Positions 25,976 to 37,780 of a stretch of 64,000 nucleotides of DNA are shown piece by piece (position 1 is the stretch's first letter; each line of letters opens with the position of its first letter). The stretch covers positions 310,001 to 374,000 of the forward strand of contig CAMPDV010000269.1 of assembly GCA_946699065.1 (NCBI GenBank), read 5' to 3'. A program made the translations under genes and the position numbers. Below the pieces are notes generated by a model. That model did not search any database, had not been told where the DNA came from, and saw only the letters and a list, made by a program, of their open reading frames with translations. This DNA is from Loxodes magnus (taxonomy: Eukaryota; Ciliophora; Karyorelictea; Loxodida; Loxodidae).

Positions 25976-26587
25976 TCATACATAACCAGTGTGACCACTC
26001 ATGGTCTTACAGGTACCTGTCTTGACGTTCCATAGTCTCACCGTATTATCACTACTTCCCGATACGATGAACTCTGAATCACTGGATATAGCCACAGATG
26101 ATACAGAATTTGTGTGACCACTCATGGTCTTACAGGTACCTGTCTTGACGTTCCATAGTCTCACCGTATTATCACTACTTCCCGATACGATGAACTCTGA
26201 ATCACTGGATATAGCCACAGCATATACATAACTAGTGTGACCACTCATGGTCTTACAGGTACCTGTCTTGACGTTCCATAGTCTCACCGTATAATCATGA
26301 CTTCCCGATACGATGAACTCTGAATCACTGGATATAGCCACAGATCTTACAGAATTAATGTGACCACTCATGGTCTTACAGGTACCTGTCTTGACGTTCC
26401 ATAGTCTCACCGTATAATCATGACTTCCCGATACGATGAACTCTGAATCAATGGATATAGCCACAGATGATACATAACTAGTGTGACCACTCATGGTCTT
26501 ACAGGTACCTGTCTTGACGTTCCATAGTCTCACCGTATTATCACTACTTCCCGATACGATGAACTCTGAATCACTGGATATAGCCAC
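25976..26587 (-). CDS. Stop-free WD40 run, 5 blades (HOR copy 2/3 junction)
   Basis: Turns are SDN, HDY, HDY, SDN, SDN. It carries the rare H-I-N-S-V-R and T-S-Y-V-Y-A tops that also occur at 8.7-8.9 kb. At the copy 1/2 junction (17489-17854) only the H-I-N-S-V-R blade survives, so a blade pair was lost or gained there. Confidence 0.4.
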   Translation of the reverse strand: MAISSDSEFIVSGSSDNTVRLWNVKTGTCKTMSGHTSYVSSVAISIDSEFIVSGSHDYTVRLWNVKTGTCKTMSGHINSVRSVAISSDSEFIVSGSHDYTVRLWNVKTGTCKTMSGHTSYVYAVAISSDSEFIVSGSSDNTVRLWNVKTGTCKTMSGHTNSVSSVAISSDSEFIVSGSSDNTVRLWNVKTGTCKTMSGHTGYV

Positions 26588-28681
26588 AGATCATACAGAA
26601 CTAGTGCGACCACTCATGGTCTTACAGGTACCTGTCTTGACGTTCCATAGTCTCACTGTCGAATCTCTACTTCCCGATACGATGAACTCTGAATCACTGG
26701 ATATAGCCACAGATAATACAGAACTAGAGTGACCACTCATGGTCTTACAGGTACCTGTCTTGACGTTCCATAGTCTCACCGTCTCATCTCTACTTCCCGA
26801 TACGATGAACTCTGAATCACTGGATATAGCCACAGATGATACAGAACTAGTGTGACCACTCATGGTCTTACAGGTACCTGTCTTGACGTTCCATAGTCTC
26901 ACCGTATTATCACTACTTCCCGATACGATGAACTCTGAATCACTGGATATAGCCACAGATCATACAGAACTAGTGCGACCACTCATGGTCTTACAGGTAC
27001 CTGTCTTGACGTTCCATAGTCTCACCGTATTATCACTACTTCCCGATACGATGAACTCTGAATCACTGGATATAGCCACAGATGATACAGAATAAGTGAG
27101 ACCACTCTTGGTCTTACAGGTACCTGTCTTGACGTTCCATAGTCTCACCGTATAATCATGACTTCCCGATACGATGAACTCTGAATCAATGGATATAGCC
27201 ACAGATCATACAGAATTTGTGTGACCACTCATGGTCTTACAGGTACCTGTCTTGACGTTCCATAGTCTCACCGTATTATCACTACTTCCCGATACGATGA
27301 ACTCTGAATCACTGGATATAGCCACAGATGATACAGAATAAGTGAGACCACTCTTGGTCTTACAGGTACCTGTCTTGACGTTCCATAGTCTCACTGTCGA
27401 ATCTCTACTTCCCGATACGATGAACTCTGAATCACTGGATATAGCCTCAGATCATACAGAATTTGTGTGATCACTCATGGTCTTACAGGTACCTGTCTTG
27501 ACGTTCCATAGTCTCACCGTATAATCATGACTTCCCGATACGATGAACTCTGAATCAATGGATATAGCCACAGATCATACATAACCAGTGTGACCACTCA
27601 TGGTCTTACAGGTACCTGTCTTGACGTTCCATAGTCTCACCGTATAATCATGACTTCCCGATACGATGAACTCTGAATCAATGGATATAGCCACAGATGA
27701 TACATAACTAGTGTGACCACTCATGGTCTTACAGGTACCTGTCTTGACGTTCCATAGTCTCACCGTATTATCACTACTTCCCGATACGATGAACTCTGAA
27801 TCACTGGATATAGCCACAGATGATACAGAATAAGTGAGACCACTCTTGGTCTTACAGGTACCTGTCTTGACGTTCCATAGTCTCACCGTATAATCATGAC
27901 TTCCCGATACGATGAACTCTGAATCAATGGATATAGCCACAGATGATACAGAATAAGTGAGACCACTCTTGGTCTTACAGGTACCTGTCTTGACGTCCCA
28001 TAGTCTCACTGTCGAATCTCTACTTCCCGATACGATGAACTCTGAATCACTGGATATAGCCTCAGATCATACAGAATTTGTGTGACCACTCATGGTCTTA
28101 CAGGTACCTGTCTTGACGTTCCATAGTCTCACCGTATAATCATGACTTCCCGATACGATGAACTCTGAATCACTGGATATAGCCACAGATGATACAGAAC
28201 TAGTGCGACCACTCATGGTCTTACAAGTACCTGTCTTGACGTTCCATAGTCTCACCGTCTCTTCTCTACTTCCCGATACGATGAACTCTGAATCACTGGA
28301 TATAGCCACAGATAGTACATAATGTGTGTGACCACTCATGGTCTTACAGGTACCTGTCTTGACGTTCCATAGTCTCACCGTATAATCATGACTTCCCGAT
28401 ACGATGAACTCTGAATCAATGGATATAGCCACAGATCATACATAACCAGTGTGACCACTCATGGTCTTACAGGTACCTGTCTTGACGTTCCATAGTCTCA
28501 CCGTCTCATCTCTACTTCCCGATACGATGAACTCTGAATCACTGGATATAGCCACAGATGATACATAACCAGTGTGACCACTCATGGTCTTACAGGTACC
28601 TGTCTTGACGTCCCATAGTCTCACCGTATAATCATGACTTCCCGATACGATGAACTCTGAATCACTGGATATAGCCACAGA

Positions 28682-29362
28682 TCATACAGAACTAGAGTGA
28701 CCACTCATGGTCTTACAGGTACCTGTCTTGACGTTCCATAGTCTCACCGTATAATCACTACTTCCCGATACGATGAACTCTGAATCACTGGATATAGCCA
28801 CAGATAGTACATAATGTGTGTGACCACTCATGGTCTTACAGGTACCTGTCTTGACGTCCCATAGTCTCACCGTATAATCATAACTTCCCGATACGATGAA
28901 CTCTGAATCACTGGATATAGCCACAGATGATACAGAACTAGTGCGACCACTCATGGTCTTACAAGTACCTGTCTTGACGTTCCATAGTCTCACCGTATAA
29001 TCATGACTTCCCGATACGATGAACTCTGAATCAATGGATATAGACACAGATAGTACATAATGTGTGTGACCACTCATGGTCTTACAGGTACCTGTCTTGA
29101 CGTTCCATAGTCTCACCGTATAATCATGACTTCCCGATACGATGAACTCTGAATCAATGGATATAGCCACAGATGATACATAACTAGTGTGACCACTCAT
29201 GGTCTTACAGGTACCTGTCTTGACGTTCCATAGTCTCACCGTATTATCACTACTTCCCGATACGATGAACTCTGAATCACTGGATATAGCCACAGATGAT
29301 ACATAACTAGTGTGACCACTCATGGTCTTACAGGTACCTGTCTTGACGTTCCATAGTCTCAC
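28682..29362 (-). CDS. Stop-free WD40 run, 6 blades (HOR copy 3)
   Basis: Third protein-identical copy of 11216-11896, at +17,466 bp. TAG (29381) and TGA-TAT (29420) units again lie directly upstream. Confidence 0.4.
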   Translation of the reverse strand: MRLWNVKTGTCKTMSGHTSYVSSVAISSDSEFIVSGSSDNTVRLWNVKTGTCKTMSGHTSYVSSVAISIDSEFIVSGSHDYTVRLWNVKTGTCKTMSGHTHYVLSVSISIDSEFIVSGSHDYTVRLWNVKTGTCKTMSGRTSSVSSVAISSDSEFIVSGSYDYTVRLWDVKTGTCKTMSGHTHYVLSVAISSDSEFIVSGSSDYTVRLWNVKTGTCKTMSGHSSSV

Positions 29363-29542
29363 TGTCTCATCTCTACTTCCCTATACGATGAACTCTGAAT
29401 CACTGGATATAGCCACATATCATACATAACTAGTGTGACCACTCATGGTCTTACAGGTACCTGTCTTGACGTCCCATAGTCTCACCGTATAATCATGACT
29501 TCCCGATACGATGAACTCTGAATCAATGGATATAGCCACAGA

Positions 29543-30154
29543 TCATACAGAATTTGTGTGACCACTCATGGTCTTACAGGTACCTGTCTTGACGTTCCAT
29601 AGTCTCACCGTATAATCATGACTTCCCGATACGATGAACTCTGAATCAATGGATATAGCCACAGATGATACATAACTAGTGTGACCACTCATGGTCTTAC
29701 AGGTACCTGTCTTGACGTTCCATAGTCTCACCGTATTATCACTACTTCCCGATACGATGAACTCTGAATCACTGGATATAGCCACAGATGATACAGAACT
29801 AGTGCGACCACTCATGGTCTTACAAGTACCTGTCTTGACGTTCCATAGTCTCACCGTATTATCACTACTTCCCGATACGATGAACTCTGAATCACTGGAT
29901 ATAGCCACAGATAATACAGAACTAGAGTGACCACTCATGGTCTTACAAGTACCTGTCTTGACGTTCCATAGTCTCACCGTATAATCATGACTTCCCGATA
30001 CGATGAACTCTGAATCAATGGATATAGCCACAGATGATACATAACTAGTGTGACCACTCATGGTCTTACAGGTACCTGTCTTGACGTTCCATAGTCTCAC
30101 CGTATTATCACTACTTCCCGATACGATGAACTCTGAATCACTGGATATAGCCAC
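29543..30154 (-). CDS. Stop-free WD40 run, 5 blades (HOR copy 3)
   Basis: Protein-identical to 12077-12688, with N at column 6 of the second blade. The D in copy 2 is therefore the odd one out of three. Confidence 0.4.
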   Translation of the reverse strand: MAISSDSEFIVSGSSDNTVRLWNVKTGTCKTMSGHTSYVSSVAISIDSEFIVSGSHDYTVRLWNVKTGTCKTMSGHSSSVLSVAISSDSEFIVSGSSDNTVRLWNVKTGTCKTMSGRTSSVSSVAISSDSEFIVSGSSDNTVRLWNVKTGTCKTMSGHTSYVSSVAISIDSEFIVSGSHDYTVRLWNVKTGTCKTMSGHTNSV

Positions 30155-31264
30155 AGATCATACAGAACTAGTGCGACCACTCATGGTCTTACAGGTACCT
30201 GTCTTGACGTTCCATAGTCTCACTGTCGAATCTCTACTTCCCGATACGATGAACTCTGAATCACTGGATATAGCCACAGATAATACAGAACTAGAGTGAC
30301 CACTCATGGTCTTACAGGTACCTGTCTTGACGTTCCATAGTCTCACCGTCTCATCTCTACTTCCCGATACGATGAACTCTGAATCACTGGATATAGCCAC
30401 AGATGATACAGAACTAGTGTGACCACTCATGGTCTTACAGGTACCTGTCTTGACGTTCCATAGTCTCACCGTATTATCACTACTTCCCGATACGATGAAC
30501 TCTGAATCACTGGATATAGCCACAGATCATACAGAACTAGTGCGACCACTCATGGTCTTACAGGTACCTGTCTTGACGTTCCATAGTCTCACCGTATTAT
30601 CACTACTTCCCGATACGATGAACTCTGAATCACTGGATATAGCCACAGATGATACAGAATAAGTGAGACCACTCTTGGTCTTACAGGTACCTGTCTTGAC
30701 GTTCCATAGTCTCACCGTATAATCATGACTTCCCGATACGATGAACTCTGAATCAATGGATATAGCCACAGCATATACAGAATTTGTGTGACCACTCATG
30801 GTCTTACAGGTACCTGTCTTGACGTTCCATAGTCTCACCGTATTATCACTACTTCCCGATACGATGAACTCTGAATCACTGGATATAGCCACAGATGATA
30901 CAGAATAAGTGAGACCACTCTTGGTCTTACAGGTACCTGTCTTGACGTTCCATAGTCTCACTGTCGAATCTCTACTTCCCGATACGATGAACTCTGAATC
31001 ACTGGATATAGCCTCAGATCATACAGAATTTGTGTGACCACTCATGGTCTTACAGGTACCTGTCTTGACGTTCCATAGTCTCACCGTATAATCATGACTT
31101 CCCGATACGATGAACTCTGAATCACTGGATATAGTCACAGATGATACAGAACTAGTGCGACCACTCATGGTCTTACAAGTACCTGTCTTGACGTTCCATA
31201 GTCTCACCGTATAATCATGACTTCCCGATACGATGAACTCTGAATCAATGGATATAGCCACAGA

Positions 31265-32245
31265 TCATACAGAATTTGTGTGACCACTCATGGTCTTACA
31301 GGTACCTGTCTTGACGTTCCATAGTCTCACCGTATTATCACTACTTCCCGATACGATGAACTCTGAATCACTGGATATAGCCACAGATGATACAGAATAA
31401 GTGAGACCACTCTTGGTCTTACAGGTACCTGTCTTGACGTTCCATAGTCTCACCGTATAATCATGACTTCCCGATACGATGAACTCTGAATCAATGGATA
31501 TAGCCACAGATGATACATAACTAGTGTGACCACTCATGGTCTTACAGGTACCTGTCTTGACGTTCCATAGTCTCACCGTATTATCATCACTTCCCGATAC
31601 GATGAACTCTGAATCACTGGATATAGCCACAGATGATACAGAATAAGTGAGACCACTCTTGGTCTTACAGGTACCTGTCTTGACGTTCCATAGTCTCACC
31701 GTATAATCATGACTTCCCGATACGATGAACTCTGAATCAATGGATATAGCCACAGATAATACAGAATTTGTGTGACCACTCATGGTCTTACAAGTACCTG
31801 TCTTGACGTTCCATAGTCTCACCGTATAATCATGACTTCCCGATACGATGAACTCTGAATCAATGGATATAGCCACAGATGATACATAACTAGTGTGACC
31901 ACTCATGGTCTTACAGGTACCTGTCTTGACGTTCCATAGTCTCACCGTATTATCATCACTTCCCGATACGATGAACTCTGAATCACTGGATATAGCCACA
32001 GATGATACAGAATAAGTGAGACCACTCTTGGTCTTACAGGTACCTGTCTTGACGTTCCATAGTCTCACCGTATAATCATGACTTCCCGATACGATGAACT
32101 CTGAATCAATGGATATAGCCACAGATAATACAGAACTAGAGTGACCACTCATGGTCTTACAGGTACCTGTCTTGACGTTCCATAGTCTCACCGTATAATC
32201 ATGACTTCCCGATACGATGAACTCTGAATCAATGGATATAGCCAC
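31265..32245 (-). CDS. Stop-free WD40 run, 8 blades (HOR copy 3)
   Basis: Same eight turns as 13799-14779 (HDY, HDY, DDN, HDY, HDY, DDN, HDY, SDN). It is followed one unit later by another copy of itself at 32372, so this segment is duplicated at 9-unit spacing (1,107 bp) inside copy 3. Confidence 0.45.
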   Translation of the reverse strand: MAISIDSEFIVSGSHDYTVRLWNVKTGTCKTMSGHSSSVLSVAISIDSEFIVSGSHDYTVRLWNVKTGTCKTKSGLTYSVSSVAISSDSEFIVSGSDDNTVRLWNVKTGTCKTMSGHTSYVSSVAISIDSEFIVSGSHDYTVRLWNVKTGTCKTMSGHTNSVLSVAISIDSEFIVSGSHDYTVRLWNVKTGTCKTKSGLTYSVSSVAISSDSEFIVSGSDDNTVRLWNVKTGTCKTMSGHTSYVSSVAISIDSEFIVSGSHDYTVRLWNVKTGTCKTKSGLTYSVSSVAISSDSEFIVSGSSDNTVRLWNVKTGTCKTMSGHTNSV

Positions 32246-32371
32246 AGATCATACATAACCAGTGTGACCACTCATGGTCTTACAAGTACCTGTCTTGACG
32301 TTCCATAGTCTCACCGTATAATCATGACTTCCCGATACGATGAACTCTGAATCAATGGATATAGCCACAGA

Positions 32372-33352
32372 TCATACAGAATTTGTGTGACCACTCATGG
32401 TCTTACAGGTACCTGTCTTGACGTTCCATAGTCTCACCGTATTATCACTACTTCCCGATACGATGAACTCTGAATCACTGGATATAGCCACAGATGATAC
32501 AGAATAAGTGAGACCACTCTTGGTCTTACAGGTACCTGTCTTGACGTTCCATAGTCTCACCGTATAATCATGACTTCCCGATACGATGAACTCTGAATCA
32601 ATGGATATAGCCACAGATGATACATAACTAGTGTGACCACTCATGGTCTTACAGGTACCTGTCTTGACGTTCCATAGTCTCACCGTATTATCATCACTTC
32701 CCGATACGATGAACTCTGAATCACTGGATATAGCCACAGATGATACAGAATAAGTGAGACCACTCTTGGTCTTACAGGTACCTGTCTTGACGTTCCATAG
32801 TCTCACCGTATAATCATGACTTCCCGATACGATGAACTCTGAATCAATGGATATAGCCACAGATAATACAGAATTTGTGTGACCACTCATGGTCTTACAA
32901 GTACCTGTCTTGACGTTCCATAGTCTCACCGTATAATCATGACTTCCCGATACGATGAACTCTGAATCAATGGATATAGCCACAGATGATACATAACTAG
33001 TGTGACCACTCATGGTCTTACAGGTACCTGTCTTGACGTTCCATAGTCTCACCGTATTATCATCACTTCCCGATACGATGAACTCTGAATCACTGGATAT
33101 AGCCACAGATGATACAGAATAAGTGAGACCACTCTTGGTCTTACAGGTACCTGTCTTGACGTTCCATAGTCTCACCGTATAATCATGACTTCCCGATACG
33201 ATGAACTCTGAATCAATGGATATAGCCACAGATAATACAGAACTAGAGTGACCACTCATGGTCTTACAGGTACCTGTCTTGACGTTCCATAGTCTCACCG
33301 TATAATCATGACTTCCCGATACGATGAACTCTGAATCAATGGATATAGCCAC
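32372..33352 (-). CDS. Stop-free WD40 run, 8 blades (local duplicate)
   Basis: Protein-identical to 31265-32245, 1,107 bp away. In copy 1 the equivalent place holds two TGA-bounded pieces (14906 and 15152) and the 15521 run, so copy 3 has more of the DDN-rich segment within the same overall 71-unit length. Confidence 0.45.
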   Translation of the reverse strand: MAISIDSEFIVSGSHDYTVRLWNVKTGTCKTMSGHSSSVLSVAISIDSEFIVSGSHDYTVRLWNVKTGTCKTKSGLTYSVSSVAISSDSEFIVSGSDDNTVRLWNVKTGTCKTMSGHTSYVSSVAISIDSEFIVSGSHDYTVRLWNVKTGTCKTMSGHTNSVLSVAISIDSEFIVSGSHDYTVRLWNVKTGTCKTKSGLTYSVSSVAISSDSEFIVSGSDDNTVRLWNVKTGTCKTMSGHTSYVSSVAISIDSEFIVSGSHDYTVRLWNVKTGTCKTKSGLTYSVSSVAISSDSEFIVSGSSDNTVRLWNVKTGTCKTMSGHTNSV

Positions 33353-35692
33353 AGATCATACATAACCAGTGTGACCACTCATGGTCTTACAGGTACCTGT
33401 CTTGACGTTCCATAGTCTCACCGTATTATCATGACTTCCCGATACGATGAACTCTGAATCAATGGATATAGCCACAGATAATACAGAACTAGAGTGACCA
33501 CTCATGGTCTTACAGGTACCTGTCTTGACGTTCCATAGTCTCACCGTATAATCATGACTTCCCGATACGATGAACTCTGAATCAATGGATATAGCCACAG
33601 ATAATACAGAACTAGTGTGACCACTCATGGTCTTACAGGTACCTGTCTTGACGTTCCATAGTCTCACCGTATTATCACTACTTCCCGATACGATGAACTC
33701 TGAATCACTGGATATAGCCACAGATCATACATAACCAGTGTGACCACTCATGGTCTTACAGGTACCTGTCTTGACGTTCCATAGTCTCACCGTCTCATCT
33801 CTACTTCCCGATACGATGAACTCTGAATCAATGGATATAGCCACAGATCATACATAACTAGTGTGACCACTCATGGTCTTACAGGTACCTGTCTTGACGT
33901 TCCATAGTCTCACCGTATAATCATGACTTCCCGATACGATGAACTCTGAATCAATGGATATAGCCACAGATGATACATAACTAGTGTGACCACTCATGGT
34001 CTTACAGGTACCTGTCTTGACGTTCCATAGTCTCACCGTATTATCACTACTTCCCGATACGATGAACTCTGAATCACTGGATATAGCCACAGATGATACA
34101 GAATAAGTGAGACCACTCTTGGTCTTACAGGTACCTGTCTTGACGTTCCATAGTCTCACTGTCGAATCTCTACTTCCCGATACGATGAACTCTGAATCAC
34201 TGGATATAGCCTCAGATCATACAGAATTTGTGTGACCACTCATGGTCTTACAGGTACCTGTCTTGACGTTCCATAGTCTCACCGTATAATCATGACTTCC
34301 CGATACGATGAACTCTGAATCACTGGATATAGCCACAGATGATACATAACTAGTGTGACCACTCATGGTCTTACAGGTACCTGTCTTGACGTTCCATAGT
34401 CTCACTGTCTCATCTCTACTTCCCTATACGATGAACTCTGAATCACTGGATATAGCCACATATCATACATAACTAGTGTGACCACTCATGGTCTTACAGG
34501 TACCTGTCTTGACGTCCCATAGTCTCACCGTATAATCATAACTTCCCGATACGATGAACTCTGAATCAATGGATATAGCCACAGATCATACAGAATTTGT
34601 GTGACCACTCATGGTCTTACAAGTACCTGTCTTGACGTTCCATAGTCTCACCGTATAATCATGACTTCCCGATACGATGAACTCTGAATCAATGGATATA
34701 GCCACAGATCATACATAACCAGTGTGACCACTCATGGTCTTACAGGTACCTGTCTTGACGTTCCATAGTCTCACCGTATTATCACTACTTCCCGATACGA
34801 TGAACTCTGAATCACTGGATATAGCCACAGATGATACAGAATTTGTGTGACCACTCATGGTCTTACAGGTACCTGTCTTGACGTTCCATAGTCTCACCGT
34901 ATTATCACTACTTCCCGATACGATGAACTCTGAATCACTGGATATAGCCACAGATCATACAGAACTAGTGCGACCACTCATGGTCTTACAGGTACCTGTC
35001 TTGACGTTCCATAGTCTCACCGTATTATCACTACTTCCCGATACGATGAACTCTGAATCACTGGATATAGCCACAGATGATACAGAATAAGTGAGACCAC
35101 TCTTTGTCTTACAGGTACCTGTCTTGACGTTCCATAGTCTCACCGTATAATCATGACTTCCCGATACGATGAACTCTGAATCAATGGATATAGCCACAGA
35201 TCATACAGAATTTGTGTGACCACTCATGGTCTTACAGGTACCTGTCTTGACGTTCCATAGTCTCACCGTATTATCACTACTTCCCGATACGATGAACTCT
35301 GAATCACTGGATATAGCCACAGATGATACAGAATAAGTGAGACCACTCTTGGTCTTACAGGTACCTGTCTTGACGTTCCATAGTCTCACTGTCGAATCTC
35401 TACTTCCCGATACGATGAACTCTGAATCACTGGATATAGCCTCAGATCATACAGAATTTGTGTGACCACTCATGGTCTTACAGGTACCTGTCTTGACGTT
35501 CCATAGTCTCACCGTATAATCATGACTTCCCGATACGATGAACTCTGAATCAATGGATATAGCCACAGATCATACATAACCAGTGTGACCACTCATGGTC
35601 TTACAGGTACCTGTCTTGACGTTCCATAGTCTCACCGTATAATCATGACTTCCCGATACGATGAACTCTGAATCAATGGATATAGCCACAGA

Positions 35693-36673
35693 TCATACAG
35701 AATTTGTGTGACCACTCATGGTCTTACAGGTACCTGTCTTGACGTTCCATAGTCTCACCGTATTATCACTACTTCCCGATACGATGAACTCTGAATCACT
35801 GGATATAGCCACAGATGATACAGAATAAGTGAGACCACTCTTGGTCTTACAGGTACCTGTCTTGACGTTCCATAGTCTCACCGTATAATCATGACTTCCC
35901 GATACGATGAACTCTGAATCAATGGATATAGCCACAGATGATACATAACTAGTGTGACCACTCATGGTCTTACAGGTACCTGTCTTGACGTTCCATAGTC
36001 TCACCGTATTATCATCACTTCCCGATACGATGAACTCTGAATCACTGGATATAGCCACAGATGATACAGAATAAGTGAGACCACTCTTGGTCTTACAGGT
36101 ACCTGTCTTGACGTCCCATAGTCTCACCGTATAATCATAACTTCCCGATACGATGAACTCTGAATCAATGGATATAGCCACAGATAATACAGAATTTGTG
36201 TGACCACTCATGGTCTTACAAGTACCTGTCTTGACGTTCCATAGTCTCACCGTATAATCATGACTTCCCGATACGATGAACTCTGAATCAATGGATATAG
36301 CCACAGATGATACATAACTAGTGTGACCACTCATGGTCTTACAGGTACCTGTCTTGACGTTCCATAGTCTCACCGTATTATCATCACTTCCCGATACGAT
36401 GAACTCTGAATCACTGGATATAGCCACAGATGATACAGAATAAGTGAGACCACTCTTGGTCTTACAGGTACCTGTCTTGACGTTCCATAGTCTCACCGTA
36501 TAATCATGACTTCCCGATACGATGAACTCTGAATCAATGGATATAGCCACAGATAATACAGAACTAGAGTGACCACTCATGGTCTTACAGGTACCTGTCT
36601 TGACGTTCCATAGTCTCACCGTATAATCATGACTTCCCGATACGATGAACTCTGAATCAATGGATATAGCCAC
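35693..36673 (-). CDS. Stop-free WD40 run, 8 blades (variant)
   Basis: Matches the 13799, 31265 and 32372 runs, except that its fifth blade has turn YDY with D at column 6 where the others have HDY with N. Both changes together within about 25 bp of coding sequence point to a short conversion tract donated by a YDY unit. It sits just beyond the truncated third copy of the 71-unit repeat. Confidence 0.45.
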   Translation of the reverse strand: MAISIDSEFIVSGSHDYTVRLWNVKTGTCKTMSGHSSSVLSVAISIDSEFIVSGSHDYTVRLWNVKTGTCKTKSGLTYSVSSVAISSDSEFIVSGSDDNTVRLWNVKTGTCKTMSGHTSYVSSVAISIDSEFIVSGSHDYTVRLWNVKTGTCKTMSGHTNSVLSVAISIDSEFIVSGSYDYTVRLWDVKTGTCKTKSGLTYSVSSVAISSDSEFIVSGSDDNTVRLWNVKTGTCKTMSGHTSYVSSVAISIDSEFIVSGSHDYTVRLWNVKTGTCKTKSGLTYSVSSVAISSDSEFIVSGSSDNTVRLWNVKTGTCKTMSGHTNSV

Positions 36674-36922
36674 AGATCATACATAACCAGTGTGACCACT
36701 CATGGTCTTACAGGTACCTGTCTTGACGTTCCATAGTCTCACCGTATTATCATGACTTCCCGATACGATGAACTCTGAATCAATGGATATAGCCACAGAT
36801 AATACAGAACTAGAGTGACCACTCATGGTCTTACAGGTACCTGTCTTGACGTTCCATAGTCTCACCGTATAATCATGACTTCCCGATACGATGAACTCTG
36901 AATCAATGGATATAGCCACAGA

Positions 36923-37780
36923 TCATACATAACCAGTGTGACCACTCATGGTCTTACAGGTACCTGTCTTGACGTTCCATAGTCTCACCGTATTATCATG
37001 ACTTCCCGATACGATGAACTCTGAATCAATGGATATAGCCACAGATAATACAGAACTAGAGTGACCACTCATGGTCTTACAGGTACCTGTCTTGACGTTC
37101 CATAGTCTCACCGTATAATCATGACTTCCCGATACGATGAACTCTGAATCAATGGATATAGCCACAGATAATACAGAACTAGTGTGACCACTCATGGTCT
37201 TACAGGTACCTGTCTTGACGTTCCATAGTCTCACCGTATTATCACTACTTCCCGATACGATGAACTCTGAATCACTGGATATAGCCACAGATAGTACATA
37301 ATGTGTGTGACCACTTATGGTCTTACAGGTACCTGTCTTGACGTCCCATAGTCTCACCGTATAATCATAACTTCCCGATACGATGAACTCTGAATCACTG
37401 GATATAGCCACAGATGATACAGAACTAGTGCGACCACTCATGGTCTTACAAGTACCTGTCTTGACGTTCCATAGTCTCACCGTATTATCACTACTTCCCG
37501 ATACGATGAACTCTGAATCACTGGATATAGCCACAGATAATACAGAACTAGAGTGACCACTCATGGTCTTACAGGTACCTGTCTTGACGTTCCATAGTCT
37601 CACCGTATAATCATGACTTCCCGATACGATGAACTCTGAATCAATGGATATAGCCACAGATGATACATAACTAGTGTGACCACTCATGGTCTTACAGGTA
37701 CCTGTCTTGACGTTCCATAGTCTCACCGTATTATCACTACTTCCCGATACGATGAACTCTGAATCACTGGATATAGCCAC
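36923..37780 (-). CDS. Stop-free WD40 run, 7 blades (285 codons)
   Basis: Turns are SDN, HDY, SDN, YDY, SDN, HDY, HDN. Column 15 of one blade is isoleucine (C-to-T at 37316 on the plus strand), a change I saw nowhere else. Seven full units lie between stops. The downstream-facing end (HDY, HDN and a TGYV top before TGA) duplicates the preceding two-unit run 36677-36919. Confidence 0.45.
   Translation of the reverse strand: MAISSDSEFIVSGSSDNTVRLWNVKTGTCKTMSGHTSYVSSVAISIDSEFIVSGSHDYTVRLWNVKTGTCKTMSGHSSSVLSVAISSDSEFIVSGSSDNTVRLWNVKTGTCKTMSGRTSSVSSVAISSDSEFIVSGSYDYTVRLWDVKTGTCKTISGHTHYVLSVAISSDSEFIVSGSSDNTVRLWNVKTGTCKTMSGHTSSVLSVAISIDSEFIVSGSHDYTVRLWNVKTGTCKTMSGHSSSVLSVAISIDSEFIVSGSHDNTVRLWNVKTGTCKTMSGHTGYV

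Larger units (their letters stand above)
17858..26590 (-). repeat. 71-unit higher-order repeat, copy 2 (8,733 bp)
   Basis: It has the same stop ladder as copy 1 plus an extra TGA at 23147. Its interior (24623, 24992) agrees with copy 3 rather than copy 1. The G17D marker is at about 18737. Confidence 0.85.
26591..34954 (-). repeat. 71-unit higher-order repeat, copy 3 (shortened)
   Basis: It follows copy 2 at +8,733 bp through 34709, then jumps: 34955 corresponds to 26960, not 26591, so six units are missing across the junction relative to a full period. The G17D marker is at about 27470. A fourth, fragmentary copy continues to about 35,690 (stops 35201, 35447, 35570), and then blocks from the DDN-rich interior follow. 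Confidence 0.8.
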
